A stretch of DNA of 64,000 bases from JASHVB01 sp963762885 (GTDB lineage Bacteria > Pseudomonadota > Alphaproteobacteria > Acetobacterales > Acetobacteraceae). Below, in pieces: positions 38,622-48,359 of this stretch. Every line of letters starts with the position of its first letter. Within the stretch, counting starts at the first letter, position 1. Both the position numbers and the translations under genes were made by a program. Where the stretch lies: positions 127,287 to 191,286 of the forward strand of contig CAVXNH010000083.1 in assembly GCA_963762885.1 (NCBI GenBank), given 5' to 3'. The notes under the pieces are model-generated. The model saw only the letters and a list, made by a program, of their open reading frames with translations, ran no database searches and was not told where the DNA came from.

Positions 38622-39076
38622 CCGTGCTGCGTGGCTTCGACAACGCGCTGCGCGTCCTCGCCTGCGTGCTGCTGACGTCGCTGCTGTGCTGCGTGATGTG
38701 GGGCATTGTGACGCGGGCCTGGGGCAATCCGAGCATCTATACCGACGAAGGCACCCGCTTCCTGATGGCGTGGCTTGCGGCGACCGGCTGGATGATCGCC
38801 GGCCGGTCGCGCGCGCATGTGCGCATCCGCTTCTTCCATAACCTGATGCCGGCGCGATTGTGGGAGGCGGCCGAGCTGGCGATCCAGCTCGCGATCGTGG
38901 TGTTCGGCGTGGCGGTCGCCGGGTTCGGAGTCGTGCTGTTCCGGCGGAACCTGGACCTTCAGGCGACGTCGCTGCCGGTCTCGATGGTGTGGTTGTACAT
39001 GCCGTTGATCCCGGCGGCGTTGCTGATGGCGTTGCAGGCCGCGGCCGACGCGGTGTGGCGCCGCGAAGCGGGCTGA
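38597..39076 (+). CDS. TRAP transporter small permease (DctQ type)
   Basis: About 160 residues with four membrane helices, including LACVLLTSLLCCVMWGIVTRA, TDEGTRFLMAWLAATGWMIAG and LAIQLAIVVFGVAVAGFGV. The start is uncertain: GTG 38582, 38597 and 38624 are in frame, and GGGGGAAAG favours 38597, which overlaps the end of the DctP-type gene. Confidence 0.85.
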   Translation: MGSGALGLTVLRGFDNALRVLACVLLTSLLCCVMWGIVTRAWGNPSIYTDEGTRFLMAWLAATGWMIAGRSRAHVRIRFFHNLMPARLWEAAELAIQLAIVVFGVAVAGFGVVLFRRNLDLQATSLPVSMVWLYMPLIPAALLMALQAAADAVWRREAG

Positions 39077-39103
39077 CGCCCCGGACGTTGCGGGCGACGC
39101 CGG

Positions 39104-40391
39104 ATGACCAACCTGATGTTCGAAATCGGCGCGGTGTGGCTGCTTGGCATCCTCACCGGGGTGCCGCTGTTCGTCGCCATGGGGTTGGCGTCGCTGGCCT
39201 TCGTGATGCTGTCCGGGCTGTCGCCCACCATCGTGCCGCAGAAGATGTCGCAGACGATGAACTCGTTTCCGTTCGTGGCGGCGCCGCTGTTCATCTTCAT
39301 GGGCAACGTGATGAGCGCGGCGCGCATCACCGACCGCATCGTGCGGTTCGCCACGGCGGTGATGGGCTCGCTGCGCGGCGGGTACGCGCAGGCCAGCATC
39401 CTGTCGAGCCTGATCTTTGCGGGCATGGCCGGCTCGGCGGTTGCCGACGCGGCCGGGACCGGCGCGGTGGAGATCCGCGCGATGAAGCGGGCCGGCTACC
39501 GGCCGGAAACCGCGGCGGCGATCAATGCGTCCGCTTCGACCGTGGGCGCCATCATGCCGCCGAGCATGCCAGTGGTGATCTACGGCGTGACGTCGGATAC
39601 CTCGGTCGGGCGGCTGTTCCTGGCCGGCATCATTCCGGGCGTGTTGATGGCGGCCTCGCTGATGACGATGGTGGTGGTGATCGGCAAGCGGCAGGGGTTT
39701 CCGAGCCAGCACTTCCCCGGCTGGGCGGAGCTGTGGCGCGCGTTGCGCGATGGGTTCCTGGCGATGATGACGCCGGCGATCCTGCTGGCCGGCATGTTCA
39801 GCGGCCTGTTCACCCCGACCGAGGCCGCCGCGGTCGCGTCATCCTACGCGCTGCTGCTGGGGCTGGTAATCTATCGCACGCTGCATCCGCGGGAGATCGT
39901 GCAACATCCTCATCGATACCGTCGAGACGGTCGGCGTGGTGACGGCGCTGGTGATGGCGGCGGGCGCGCTGGGCTGGTGCATGTCGATCTCCCGGGTGCC
40001 GCAGACGCTGGCGCCGATGATGGTCGCCTCGATCCACAGTCCGGCGCTGTTCCTGCTGATGTGCAATGCGATCCTGCTGATCATCGGATGCTTCCTGGAG
40101 ACGCTGGCGGGGATGCTGATCCTGATCCCCATCCTGCTGCCGGTGGCAGTGGCGTTCGGCGTGTCGCCGGTGCAGTTCGGCATCCTGATGATCTTCAATC
40201 TGGTGCTCGGGGCGATCCATCCGCCGATCGGGGTGGTGCTGTTCGTCGCCTCGCGGATTGCCGAGATCAGCTACGAGTCACTGGCGCGAGCGGTGTTGCC
40301 GTGGCTGATCCCGCTGCTGACGGTGCTGCTGATGGTCACGCTGTGGCCGCCGATCACGATGTTCCTGCCGACGCTGGTGATGGGGAAATAG
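39104..40391 (+). CDS. TRAP transporter large permease (DctM type), one frameshift
   Basis: About 430 residues, 11-12 helices. The first part runs to HPREIVQ near 39903. The second (NILIDTVETVGVVTALVMAAG to PTLVMGK) is one base out of frame, consistent with a single extra base. SAVADAAGTGAVEIRAMKRAGY and STVGAIMPPSMPVVIYG are standard DctM motifs. Together with the two preceding genes it forms a sodium- or proton-driven importer. Confidence 0.88.
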
Positions 40392-40526
40392 CGCCGGCGG
40401 TGCGGGCGCCCGCGCCTCGCCGGTGATCAGTGCAGTTCGCTGCCGCAGGGCGGCGGCAAGGCGAACTCCAGCGGTGGCACGGCGCCTCCGGCGGCCGCAC
40501 CGGTCAGGTCGCCGACACCGACGTCG

Positions 40527-40815
40527 CTAGCGATGCGCGCAAAGCGCATCGAGGTTAATCTCTACGCCCCACGCCCAGAACTTTCCGGACAGGGCTGACG
40601 TCTGCCGCGTCGCCAGCCAAGTCGTACAGGCGTCTGCTTGAATCGCTCTGGCATCGCTGACTGCGCCTGCCGCCAATAGATCCATAAACCTACCAACCGG
40701 ATTGGTGAAATCCGAATATCCGTGCCTTTGAGCCAGTTCGACGGGAATTTGTCCGCGCTGGAGCATCAGGTCGATCTGGTCCTCGGCCTTGGCGAGAGAA
40801 CGGCTCGCCCAATAT
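40527..40815 (-). pseudogene. 3' part of a small gene interrupted by IS66
   Basis: Reading leftward away from the IS66 end, the frame gives YWASRSLAKAEDQIDLML, RGQIPVELAQRHGYSDF and FMDLLAAGAVSDARA and stops at 40527, about 95 residues. There is no credible start on this side. The matching start and strong ribosome-binding site lie across the element at 42574, so the insertion sequence appears to have split the gene. The product is not recognised. Between 40392 and 40526 a leftward frame ending ALPPPCGSELH looks like another short gene remnant. Confidence 0.45.
40808..40815. repeat. IS66 target-site duplication, left copy
   Basis: CCCAATAT abuts the left end of the element; CCCAATAG follows the right end at 42513-42520. 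Eight-base duplications are usual for IS66; one of eight positions differs. Confidence 0.7.
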
Positions 40816-42512
40816 GTAATAGGGGCAAAACCCCGGGCATGCAGTGCATTTGGTGCTTGCCCCGACGCGGGCGACTCGGATTCAAGCTATGTGTGAGCCA
40901 GCCGGATAACTTTGATGGCCTGTCGTCTGCCCAGCTCCGGGAGTTGGTGGGCAATCTATTGGCGAAGGTTGACCGAACTGGAGCGAACAGTGGCGGCGCA
41001 ACGTGAGGAGATCGCCCGGCTGAAAGGCCTGAAAGGGCCGTCCTGACATCAAGCCAAGCGGCATGGACAAGGCCACCGAACCATCCAAGCCTGGCAGCCG
41101 GGAACCGGCGCGTCGACGCGGCAAGGTGCAGCCCGCGGGTCGAACGTTGAGGACCGTGTGCTGAAAGTCGCGGCACCGGCAGGGTCGCGCTTCAAGGGCT
41201 ACGAGACCTATCTGGTCCAGGAGCTTGTGCTGTCGGTGCATGCGATCCGCTACCGCCGCGAGCGTTGGGCCACACCGGACGGTCAGACCATCGTCGCGCC
41301 GCTGCCAGAGGGGACCGAGGGACATTTCGGACCTGACCTGCGCCGCTTCGTGTTGATGCAGTACCATCAAGGTCAATCCACGTTGCCGCGGCTGACTGCC
41401 CTGCTGCAGTCGGTTGGCCTGTCGATCTCCAAGCGTGAGGTCCAGCGCCTGCTGACCGAGAAGCATGGACGGCTTTCTCGCCGAAGCCCGCGACGTGCTG
41501 CGCGCGGGATTGCAAACATCGCCTTGGATATCGGTCGACGACACTGGCGCACGACACAAAATGGCGAACAGCTTCTGCACTCAAATCGGCAATGACCGGT
41601 TCACCTGGTTCGGCACGCGGCCATCGAAGAGCCGGCTGAACTTCCTCGACCTACTGCGTGCCGGCCATACCGACTTCGTGCTCAACGCCGCAGCGTTCGA
41701 TTATATGCGCAGCCGCGCTTTATCCGCTCCCCTGATCGCCCAACTGGCCGAGCAGCCGGAAGCAGCCTTTGCTGACCAAGCCGCATGGCAGGCGCATCTC
41801 GACCGGCTTGGCTTCGCTGCCCTGACCATGGCACCAAATCCGGTGCAGATCGCCACCGAAGGAGCGATCTGGGGCAGCATCCACGCGCACGAATTCCTGC
41901 GCGATGGCGTCGTGTTAAGCGATGATGCCGGGCAGTTTGCCGTCGGCCGGCATGCGCTGTGCTGGGTGCATGCTGAACGGCTGGTGCACAAGCTGGACGC
42001 CTTCACCGACCACAACCGTGCCGCTCAGCAGAAGGTGCGCAAGCTGATCCTGGACTTCTACGCCGCTCTCAAGGCGTACCGCGCCGATCCCGAGAAACAC
42101 CGCCGTCTTGCACTGCGGGCACGGTTCAATCGCATCTTCCGCCGCCGCACCGGCTTCATCACGTTGGATCGTCTGTTGGCACGCCTGCTCGCCAACAAGG
42201 ACGAACTGCTGGCGGTGCTCGACCGACCCGAGACACCGCTGAATACTAATGGCTCCGAGAACGACATCCGCTGTCAGGTTACCCGTCGCAAGGTCAGCGC
42301 CGGAACCCGCAGCGACCTCGGTCGCGACTGCCGTGACGCCTTTCTCGGTTTAGGCAAGACATGCGCAAAGCTCGGCGTCGCGTTCTGGGACTATCTCGGC
42401 AGCCGGCTTCGCGTTCCCGGTCACCTTGTCGTTGCGCAACTGCCGGGACTAGTCCGCTGCCGGCGGGCAGCCCGCCTGAACGGTGGGCTGCCCGGGGTTT
42501 TGCCCCTATTAC
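40816..42512 (+). mobile_element. IS66-family insertion sequence
   Basis: A 1,697-bp element with perfect 23-bp inverted ends beginning GTAATAGGGGCAAAACCCCG (40816-40838 and 42490-42512), the GTAA-type terminus of the family. It carries only a TnpC-type transposase, without TnpA/TnpB, as in the single-gene subgroup. The flanks show an 8-bp duplication with one mismatch. Confidence 0.9.
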
Positions 42513-42520
42513 CCCAATAG
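40893..42520 (+). pseudogene. IS66 TnpC-type transposase, several frameshifts
   Basis: A GTG 40893 start leads VSQPDNFDGLSSAQLRELVG; the frame shifts near 40970, 41030, 41150 and 41465 before a long intact stretch to 42520. The catalytic core is readable: VDDTGARH, a second Asp in LSDDAGQFAVG, and NGSENDIR for the Glu. An N-terminal GRPDIKPSGM zinc-finger-adjacent region is present. The stop codon TAG is supplied by the target duplication outside the element. At least four breaks make autonomous transposition unlikely unless they are sequence errors. Confidence 0.8.
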
Positions 42521-42574
42521 CAGGCAAGCTGCGACGGCAATTACCATCGTTTGACGGATCGATTGATCATCCAC
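42513..42574 (-). pseudogene. 5' end of the gene interrupted by IS66
   Basis: GTG 42574 is preceded by AGGAGGA seven to eight bases upstream and encodes VDDQSIRQTMVIAVAACLLL, a membrane-anchor or signal-like N-terminus, before running into the IS66 end and a stop. The remainder is probably the frame at 40527-40815, one base out of phase with it. Confidence 0.45.
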
Positions 42575-42608
42575 AAGGAGTCCTCCTCTTGCCGCCGGCG
42601 GTTGCTAT

Positions 42609-45408
42609 TCAATCCAGGTTGGCACCGAGCATCAGTCCTGGAGGCAGCGGCTCGCCATACAGGGCGGTGCTGTCCGTGCGTCCGGCTGGCGTGAACGCCT
42701 TGATCGTTGCGGTGCGGATGGGTGCGATACCGGCGCCCTCAAGCTTGCGGGCGATCTGGTTGCGAAGTGACTTTGGGAACATCCAGGTTGCGGTCGTCCA
42801 CGACGCGCGCCGCCCGCAGGAAAAGAGTGTGGACCTCCAACAACTCGGGCTCGGCCCAATCGAACACCTGCAAATGCCGCGTAGGCGCGCGCGACGAATT
42901 CCGCGGCGACAACCGTCTCCGGCCCCGCATAGAGCGGCGCCCGGTTCAGCAGACAGGCCAAGTGCGGCAAGGTACGGCGCACAATGCTGCTTGAGCTCCA
43001 CCCGGTGCAGCACCTGGGCGATGAATGTCTGGATCAGGTCCGCCTTCGTCTCGCGCGACAGGCGTTCGAGCGAACCGGCAAGGCGGACCAGTTCCGGCGG
43101 CGCCTTGCCGGCGCGGATACTGGCTTGCTCGCCCGCCAACAGCTTCTCCTGACGCTCCGCCGAAAGCCCGCCGGCCACCCGACGCCAGAGGATGCATTCC
43201 TGGACCTTGCTGCGTTTGCCGGGAAAACACAGTCCTCGCATCGCGCAGCCGCCACAGCTCGTCCATGCGAAGCCCGTCATGGGCAAAGCCGAACCCGGGA
43301 CGCAGCAGAAACCCGGCCAAAGTGAGCCAGGCCTCTTCATGCTCCACCGAAAGCTTACGGCCCATCGTCCGTTCGTTCAGAGCCGGCCAAAGAGCGCGAA
43401 AAGGGCCGCATTCCACTCATGCCGGGGCAGCCCGATGACGCGTTCCAGGTGCTTCAGGACGGTATTGGCGGTCAGCCGATCGGATTTCGGCGGCGGACGG
43501 GTGAAGATGGTCGTGATGTGATCTCGCGCCGCCTGCTGGGAATTCGCTCGTTGCGTTCGGCGCGACGGGCGCGGTAGCGGGCGTACCGCGCACCGCTGCG
43601 CTGCCATGCTCGTGCGGACGCAGATTGAACTCGAGCGGCCAGGATTGCGGCGCTTGCAGGTCTGTCCCGACGCAGGAAATCTGCAGCAGTCCCAACACAT
43701 TCATCTTCGCGGCCAGTCGGACAGGCACGGTCCGGTCCGGTTTGGCATCGGCCCCCTGCTGCGTTCGGATGATCGTTTGCAGCGGCGGCAGCAGGTGGAA
43801 GGCGTCCGCGTCCCACGGCAGCACGTCCCCCGCCCGACAACGTCCATGACGGGTCGAGGAACAGGCCTGAAAGCTCACCAAGTGGTCGGTGCGCAGCTCA
43901 AGACCCGGCAGGTTGATGTCGAACACTTGCTCGGCTGCCGCGTTACGTGGCAGCACGCAGACCAGCGCCGGCACAGCCGCCAGGTCCGTCGCCGCAGGTG
44001 CTGTTTGAACCTGGAGGAACACCGCGTGGGCAGCACCCGCCGCGATGCGACCGGCGTGGCTGTGCAGCAGCTTGCCGAAGCGAGCAGCGCCGCGCGCGAC
44101 GGCAAGGTGGGGTTCGGCATTTTCCAGCTCGATCGGGCGGGCGCCGCCTTGCCAGGCCGCGATTTGGTCGAGCAAGCGCTGACGCAACACCGCGGCGTGG
44201 AGCGAACCGCCGTTGAACAACACGGCATCCACGCGTGGGCGGTCGCGGAGGAAATCGGCCAGATGGTGGGTGACCGCGCTGTCGGCCGCGTAGGGCAGGC
44301 CCCAGTCGCGCAAACCTGACTGGGTGCGATAGGGCCGGGTGCCCGCCGCGCAGAGTGGAAAAAACCCATCTAGCACCAGGTGCTCTACCTCGTCGCGGGT
44401 CAGCGTTGCGGTCTGTGCCCCGGCCACCAGGCCGGACCCACGCCCCGCCAAAGCCACAACGTATTGCTCTTGCGCCGAGCCGACACCTGAAAGCGCTTGC
44501 TCCTTCAGATCGCGGCACGACGCGACGAGGTGATCCCATTGTGGGCCGGACATCCGGCCGCGTTCCAGCACGAGCCGAGGTTCCAGCAGGACCGCGAGGG
44601 CCAGATCGATATTGTCGCCGCCCAGCAGGATATGTTCGCTGACCGCCACCCGCCTTATGCCGGGGGTCGCGCCCGACGCGCCGGGCCGCAGCTCGATCAT
44701 GCTGAAATCCGAGGTGCCGCCGCCGACATCGACGATCAGGACGTGCCGTTGCTCCACGATGTGAGGGTCCAGGCCCTGCCACAATGGCTCGGCCGCGCCG
44801 TGTTGTTCGAGCCAGCAATAGAAGGCCGCCTGCGGCTCCTCCAGCAGCCGCACGCTGTCGGGGAAACCGGCTTGCTTCGCGGCATCCAGCGTGAGGCGTT
44901 GCGCGGCGGCGTCGAACGAGGCCGGCACCGTGATGGTGATTTCCTGCGCATCGAACGCATCGCCGGATTGGCCGAAGCGGCTGTCCCAGGCGCCGCGCAG
45001 ATAGTTCAGGACGAACGCGGCGGCACGCACGGGCGAGATCTTCTGCGCCGGCGCAAGCTCCTCCGATCCCCAGGGCAAGATCGGTGCCGACCGGTCGGCC
45101 GAGTGGTGACATAGCCAGGACTTTGCCGACCGCACGACCCGCCCGGGCGTTTCGCCTGCCCTGCGGCGGGCGAGGCGGCCGGCAATCCAGCCCTCGGTTC
45201 CCGGAACTTTGCCGCGCAAGTCGACCGCAAGCGCGTCCTCCGGCAGATAGAGGAACGAGGGCAGCGTCGGCGTGTCCACCAGCGTGGTTGGGCTGCCCCA
45301 TTGCGCGACAGAGAGCACCTCGGGCTGTGCGTCGCCGCTGAGCGGGACGTAAGCAAGTGCCGAGTTGGTGGTGCCGAGATCGACGCCGATGGAAAAACGG
45401 GCTGCCAT
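42609..45408 (-). CDS. Long Hsp70-family protein with DUF3731-like C-terminus, multiply frameshifted
   Basis: The N-terminal 600 residues are intact: the ATPase motifs GVDLGTTNSALAYVPL, LLEEPQAAFYCWLE, IVDVGGGTSDFSM and VLFNGGSLHAAVLR. Beyond about 43500 the protein continues only by hopping among frames (HITTIFTRPPPKSDRLTANT, GRKLSVEHEEAWLTLAGFLL, KADLIQTFIAQVLHRVELK, VFDWAEPELLEVHTLFLRAA, TALYGEPLPPGLMLG), with at least six breaks to the stop at 42609. Full length would be about 930 residues, matching long Hsp70 proteins of this operon type. It follows the short Hsp70 gene by 36 bp. Either a decaying gene or a stretch of poor sequence. Confidence 0.75.
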
Positions 45409-45444
45409 CACTGCCGGGCCGTGTCGCGTGCACCGAGGCCGGCG

Positions 45445-47280
45445 CTACTGCGTGCGGACCTGAAACTCAATCTTCCATCTCCGGTCGGAGTTGGTGTGCT
45501 TCATCCAGAGTTCCAGCGTGCCAAGTTCCGTGACGGCGGCCTCGATGCGCACCGGGACGACTTGCCCTGGCGGGACGTCGGGCAAGGCAGGAAGTTCGAC
45601 TTCCAGCAGGCTGGTCTCTTCCAGTTCGCGTTCGGCGTCCGGCAGGATCTGGCCCGGTGTGTCGCCGCTGCGCACCGCGGACGAGAAGAACCGGAACGCC
45701 GCGGCCTCGCCGGTCACCAGGCCGAACGTGCGGTCCTCGATCAATTGCTCGGTTCCCTCCTGCATGCCCTGCGGCACGACACAGAGCGCCTTGACCGGCG
45801 GCCGGAACCCGGGAATCGCCGGCATCGAGGTTTCCAGGCCGACATAGTACGAGCGCGCGGCGCCGGCCTTGATGCGCATGCCTTTGCCGGTGGCGCGGTG
45901 CTGGCCGTAGATGGCAGCGCCCTGGGCGACCGCGAGGTCCGGCTCGAAGCCTTCGAGTTCCCGGACCGTCTGTCCGCCGTTCCAGGATGCCAGCAGGCCC
46001 AGCACCCGGGCGCGAATCGGCGCGGCCTTGAACACGCCGCCGTTGAACAACACGGCGGTCGGCATCAGCGCTGGCCCGCCGGCCCGCGCCCCAACCAGCG
46101 CGCCTAGCTGTTCGCTGGCCTGCACGTTTTGCAGGCTGCGGGTGAGGAAGCGGGCGAGATGCTTGCTGATCACTGGGTCGGACGCGTAGGGCAGGCCGAA
46201 TTCCTGCAATCCGGCCCGCCGTGCCTCGCGCGGCAGGTCGTCGAGCGCGGTCTGCGCGAAGAACCCGTCGAGGATGACCTGCGACAGCGTCGCGCGATCG
46301 AGCACCGTGCCAATCGTCTTGGCGAACAGGCTGGAACCGCGCGAGGGCACCGAAATCGGCGCTTCCGCCAGGCCGGGGTCCTCGAACAAGGAGATCTTCG
46401 CGCGTTCCACGGCATGCACCAGCGCCAGGAACTGCCAGGCATCCAGCGATTTCCCCTCGGCCTCCAGCCGGGCCTGAAGCGTATAGGCCAGCGCCAGGTC
46501 CATGTTGTCGCCGCCGAGCAGTATGTGCTCGCCGACACTGATACGCTCGAGTTCCAGGTTGCCGGCGACGTCGGTCACGGCGATCAGGCTGAAGTCAGCG
46601 GTGCCGCCCCCGACGTCGCACACCAGGACGATGTCGCCCGGCGTCACCGCATGGCGCCATTCCCGGCCCGCCCGCGCGGCCCAGGCGTAGAAGGCGGCCT
46701 GCGGTTCCTCCAGCAACGTGACGTGGCCCAGCCCGGCGGCCTCGGCAGCCGCGGCGGTCAGACTACGCGCCACCTCGTCGAACGAGGCAGGCACCGTCAG
46801 CACGATCTGGCCGTCGCCGAGGTCCCACTGCCGGCCCTGGGCCTGCACGGCGTGGACGAAGGCGCCCTTGAGGTGCTGCAAGTAGCGGCGGGAACAATCG
46901 AACGCCGAGAGTTTTTCCTCCGCGCTGTCGGACCGCCAGGGCAGCGTGCGTTGCTTCGGATCGATGTGCGGGTTGGACAGCCAGGACTTGGCTGACGTCA
47001 CCAGGCGATCGGGCACCAGGGCGCCATGGTCGCGGGCGAATTGCCCGACGACCCCGGACTGCTGGCTGTCGTCCCACGGCAGCGGGAACGTCCCCGGCCG
47101 GAACTCCTCCGGATGAGGCAGATACAGCGCGGAGGCCAGCGTCGGCTTCTCGCCCAACTGGCTCGGCGCGACGATCTGGGGGATCGGGACAATTTCGGTT
47201 TGCTCGGTGTCGAGATCGGTCAGCGCCATCGCGCAGTTGCTGGTGCCGAGGTCGATCCCGAGGCTGAAGCGAACACTCAT
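45445..47280 (-). CDS. Hsp70-family chaperone-like ATPase, short form
   Basis: A 611-residue intact protein. SLGIDLGTSNCAMALTD binds phosphate, LLEEPQAAFYAWAAR and VLVCDVGGGTADFSLIAV continue the actin-like ATPase, and AVLFNGGVFKAAPIRARV completes it. The C-terminal 110 residues (LLEVELPALPDVPPGQVVPV) are much shorter than a DnaK substrate domain. The gene lies in a conserved arrangement DUF2760-Hsp70-long Hsp70, so the proteins likely form a dedicated chaperone complex separate from housekeeping DnaK. Clients are unknown. Confidence 0.88.
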   Translation of the reverse strand: MSVRFSLGIDLGTSNCAMALTDLDTEQTEIVPIPQIVAPSQLGEKPTLASALYLPHPEEFRPGTFPLPWDDSQQSGVVGQFARDHGALVPDRLVTSAKSWLSNPHIDPKQRTLPWRSDSAEEKLSAFDCSRRYLQHLKGAFVHAVQAQGRQWDLGDGQIVLTVPASFDEVARSLTAAAAEAAGLGHVTLLEEPQAAFYAWAARAGREWRHAVTPGDIVLVCDVGGGTADFSLIAVTDVAGNLELERISVGEHILLGGDNMDLALAYTLQARLEAEGKSLDAWQFLALVHAVERAKISLFEDPGLAEAPISVPSRGSSLFAKTIGTVLDRATLSQVILDGFFAQTALDDLPREARRAGLQEFGLPYASDPVISKHLARFLTRSLQNVQASEQLGALVGARAGGPALMPTAVLFNGGVFKAAPIRARVLGLLASWNGGQTVRELEGFEPDLAVAQGAAIYGQHRATGKGMRIKAGAARSYYVGLETSMPAIPGFRPPVKALCVVPQGMQEGTEQLIEDRTFGLVTGEAAAFRFFSSAVRSGDTPGQILPDAERELEETSLLEVELPALPDVPPGQVVPVRIEAAVTELGTLELWMKHTNSDRRWKIEFQVRTQ

Positions 47281-47347
47281 GGAAGTTGGCGTCCTGATGA
47301 TGCGGGTCCAGATGGTTGGCTAAGCCGGGCCGCCTTCCGCGGGGTGT

Positions 47348-47959
47348 TCATTTTACTTCCACCTCGGCGGGAGCGATGGCGGGCAACGGGTCGGCAGCGC
47401 CGCCCAGCAACTGTGGCAGTTTCACCGTATCCGTCTTCCAGCCACGGTGGACAAGCACACCGGAGAACGGCGCTGCTCCTGCGATCTTGCCAACCAGCCG
47501 ATACTCGTTGGCGGAATACCCGGCGGGAACCTGCACCATCGATCCCTCCGGGTCGGTGCGTACCGGCGTGATCATGAAATGCTCCTTCAAGACGCCCTTG
47601 CATCCGGCGTGAACGACCCGGGCGGCTGCCCCGACCTGGGCATCGCTATAGGCGTTGATGTCGTCCATCAGGAAATCGACCAGTCGACCCTTTTCCTGGA
47701 GCATCGCCAGGAAGTGGACGATTTCGGCGTCTGCACGGCTGGCTTGAGGCGGTATCGGCGCCGGGCGGGCCGGTTCGGCTGCGGGCGTTCGCTCCGGCAT
47801 CGCTTGGCGCGGCTGGGCAACCACCCCGATCAGAACCAGAACCGCCAACGCCAGCGTGGCTGACGGCAGATATTGCCGGACCAGATCGGCACCCGGCACC
47901 ACGCCGGCCGCGCTCACTGCCACGAGGAGCAGTACGGCGATAATCAAGACCAGTCTCAT
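47348..47959 (-). CDS. DUF2760 domain protein
   Basis: A 203-residue protein with two N-terminal membrane helices (VLIIAVLLLVAVSAAGVV and LALAVLVLIGVVAQ), a proline-rich linker and a cytoplasmic DUF2760 domain (LAMLQEKGRLVDFLMDDINA, VPAGYSANEYRLVG). DUF2760 genes are commonly found beside Hsp70-family genes of this type, and here it is the first gene of the operon, 67 bp upstream. It could anchor the chaperones at the membrane. Confidence 0.85.
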   Translation of the reverse strand: MRLVLIIAVLLLVAVSAAGVVPGADLVRQYLPSATLALAVLVLIGVVAQPRQAMPERTPAAEPARPAPIPPQASRADAEIVHFLAMLQEKGRLVDFLMDDINAYSDAQVGAAARVVHAGCKGVLKEHFMITPVRTDPEGSMVQVPAGYSANEYRLVGKIAGAAPFSGVLVHRGWKTDTVKLPQLLGGAADPLPAIAPAEVEVK

Positions 47960-48359
47960 TGCAGATGCCCCTCCGGCAGCGAGTACGCTAAATGCCTGAC
48001 CAAGTGACTATAATGCTAGTCTTGGCCAAAGCCGCTGGCCCCAGCGTGCCCGCCAGGACGTCGTGCGCCGTCCGGCACAGCGCCAGTCCTTGCTTTGCTC
48101 ATTCGGTTCCGCGGTCATGGCATCGACGCGCGTCCGGAAAATAGCCGTGGGTGGGCCTCGGATCACGCATTGCGTGTGTGGTTGGAGGGGGGAGAGGGAC
48201 ACGGCGTGTGCCGACCCGATCACCCTAACCCTCGACGCTTCGCACCCCGACCCCCGGGTCAAGCGCCCTGGGGCAGGCTCTCTCCCGCTCCCGCGGGAGA
48301 GGTTACGTTGCGGGGTGGATGTGCGGTATTGTGGAGTCCCACAGCTTGGATGGAACGCC
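47960..48359. other. Divergent intergenic region with a palindromic repeat
   Basis: This 400-bp region separates the Hsp70 operon from a rightward gene and should hold both promoters. A repeat at 48208-48303 runs from GTGCCGACCCGATC to CCCGCGGGAGAGGTTA, and a related copy lies at 55508-55577 before rsmE. No gene is seen although long open frames cross it on both strands. Confidence 0.55.
48208..48303 (+). repeat. Intergenic repeat (GTGCCGACCCGATC family), copy 1
   Basis: It shares GTGCCGACCCGATC, ACCCTCG-CGCTTCGC and the palindromic end CTCTCCCGCTCCCGCGGGAG with 55508-55577. The palindrome CTCTCCCG...CGGGAGAG can form a hairpin upstream of the DUF2125-like gene. Confidence 0.65.

Noticed and set aside
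43606..46995. Large rightward frames opposite the Hsp70 genes
   Set aside because: Antisense of conserved ATPase motifs; no independent similarity.
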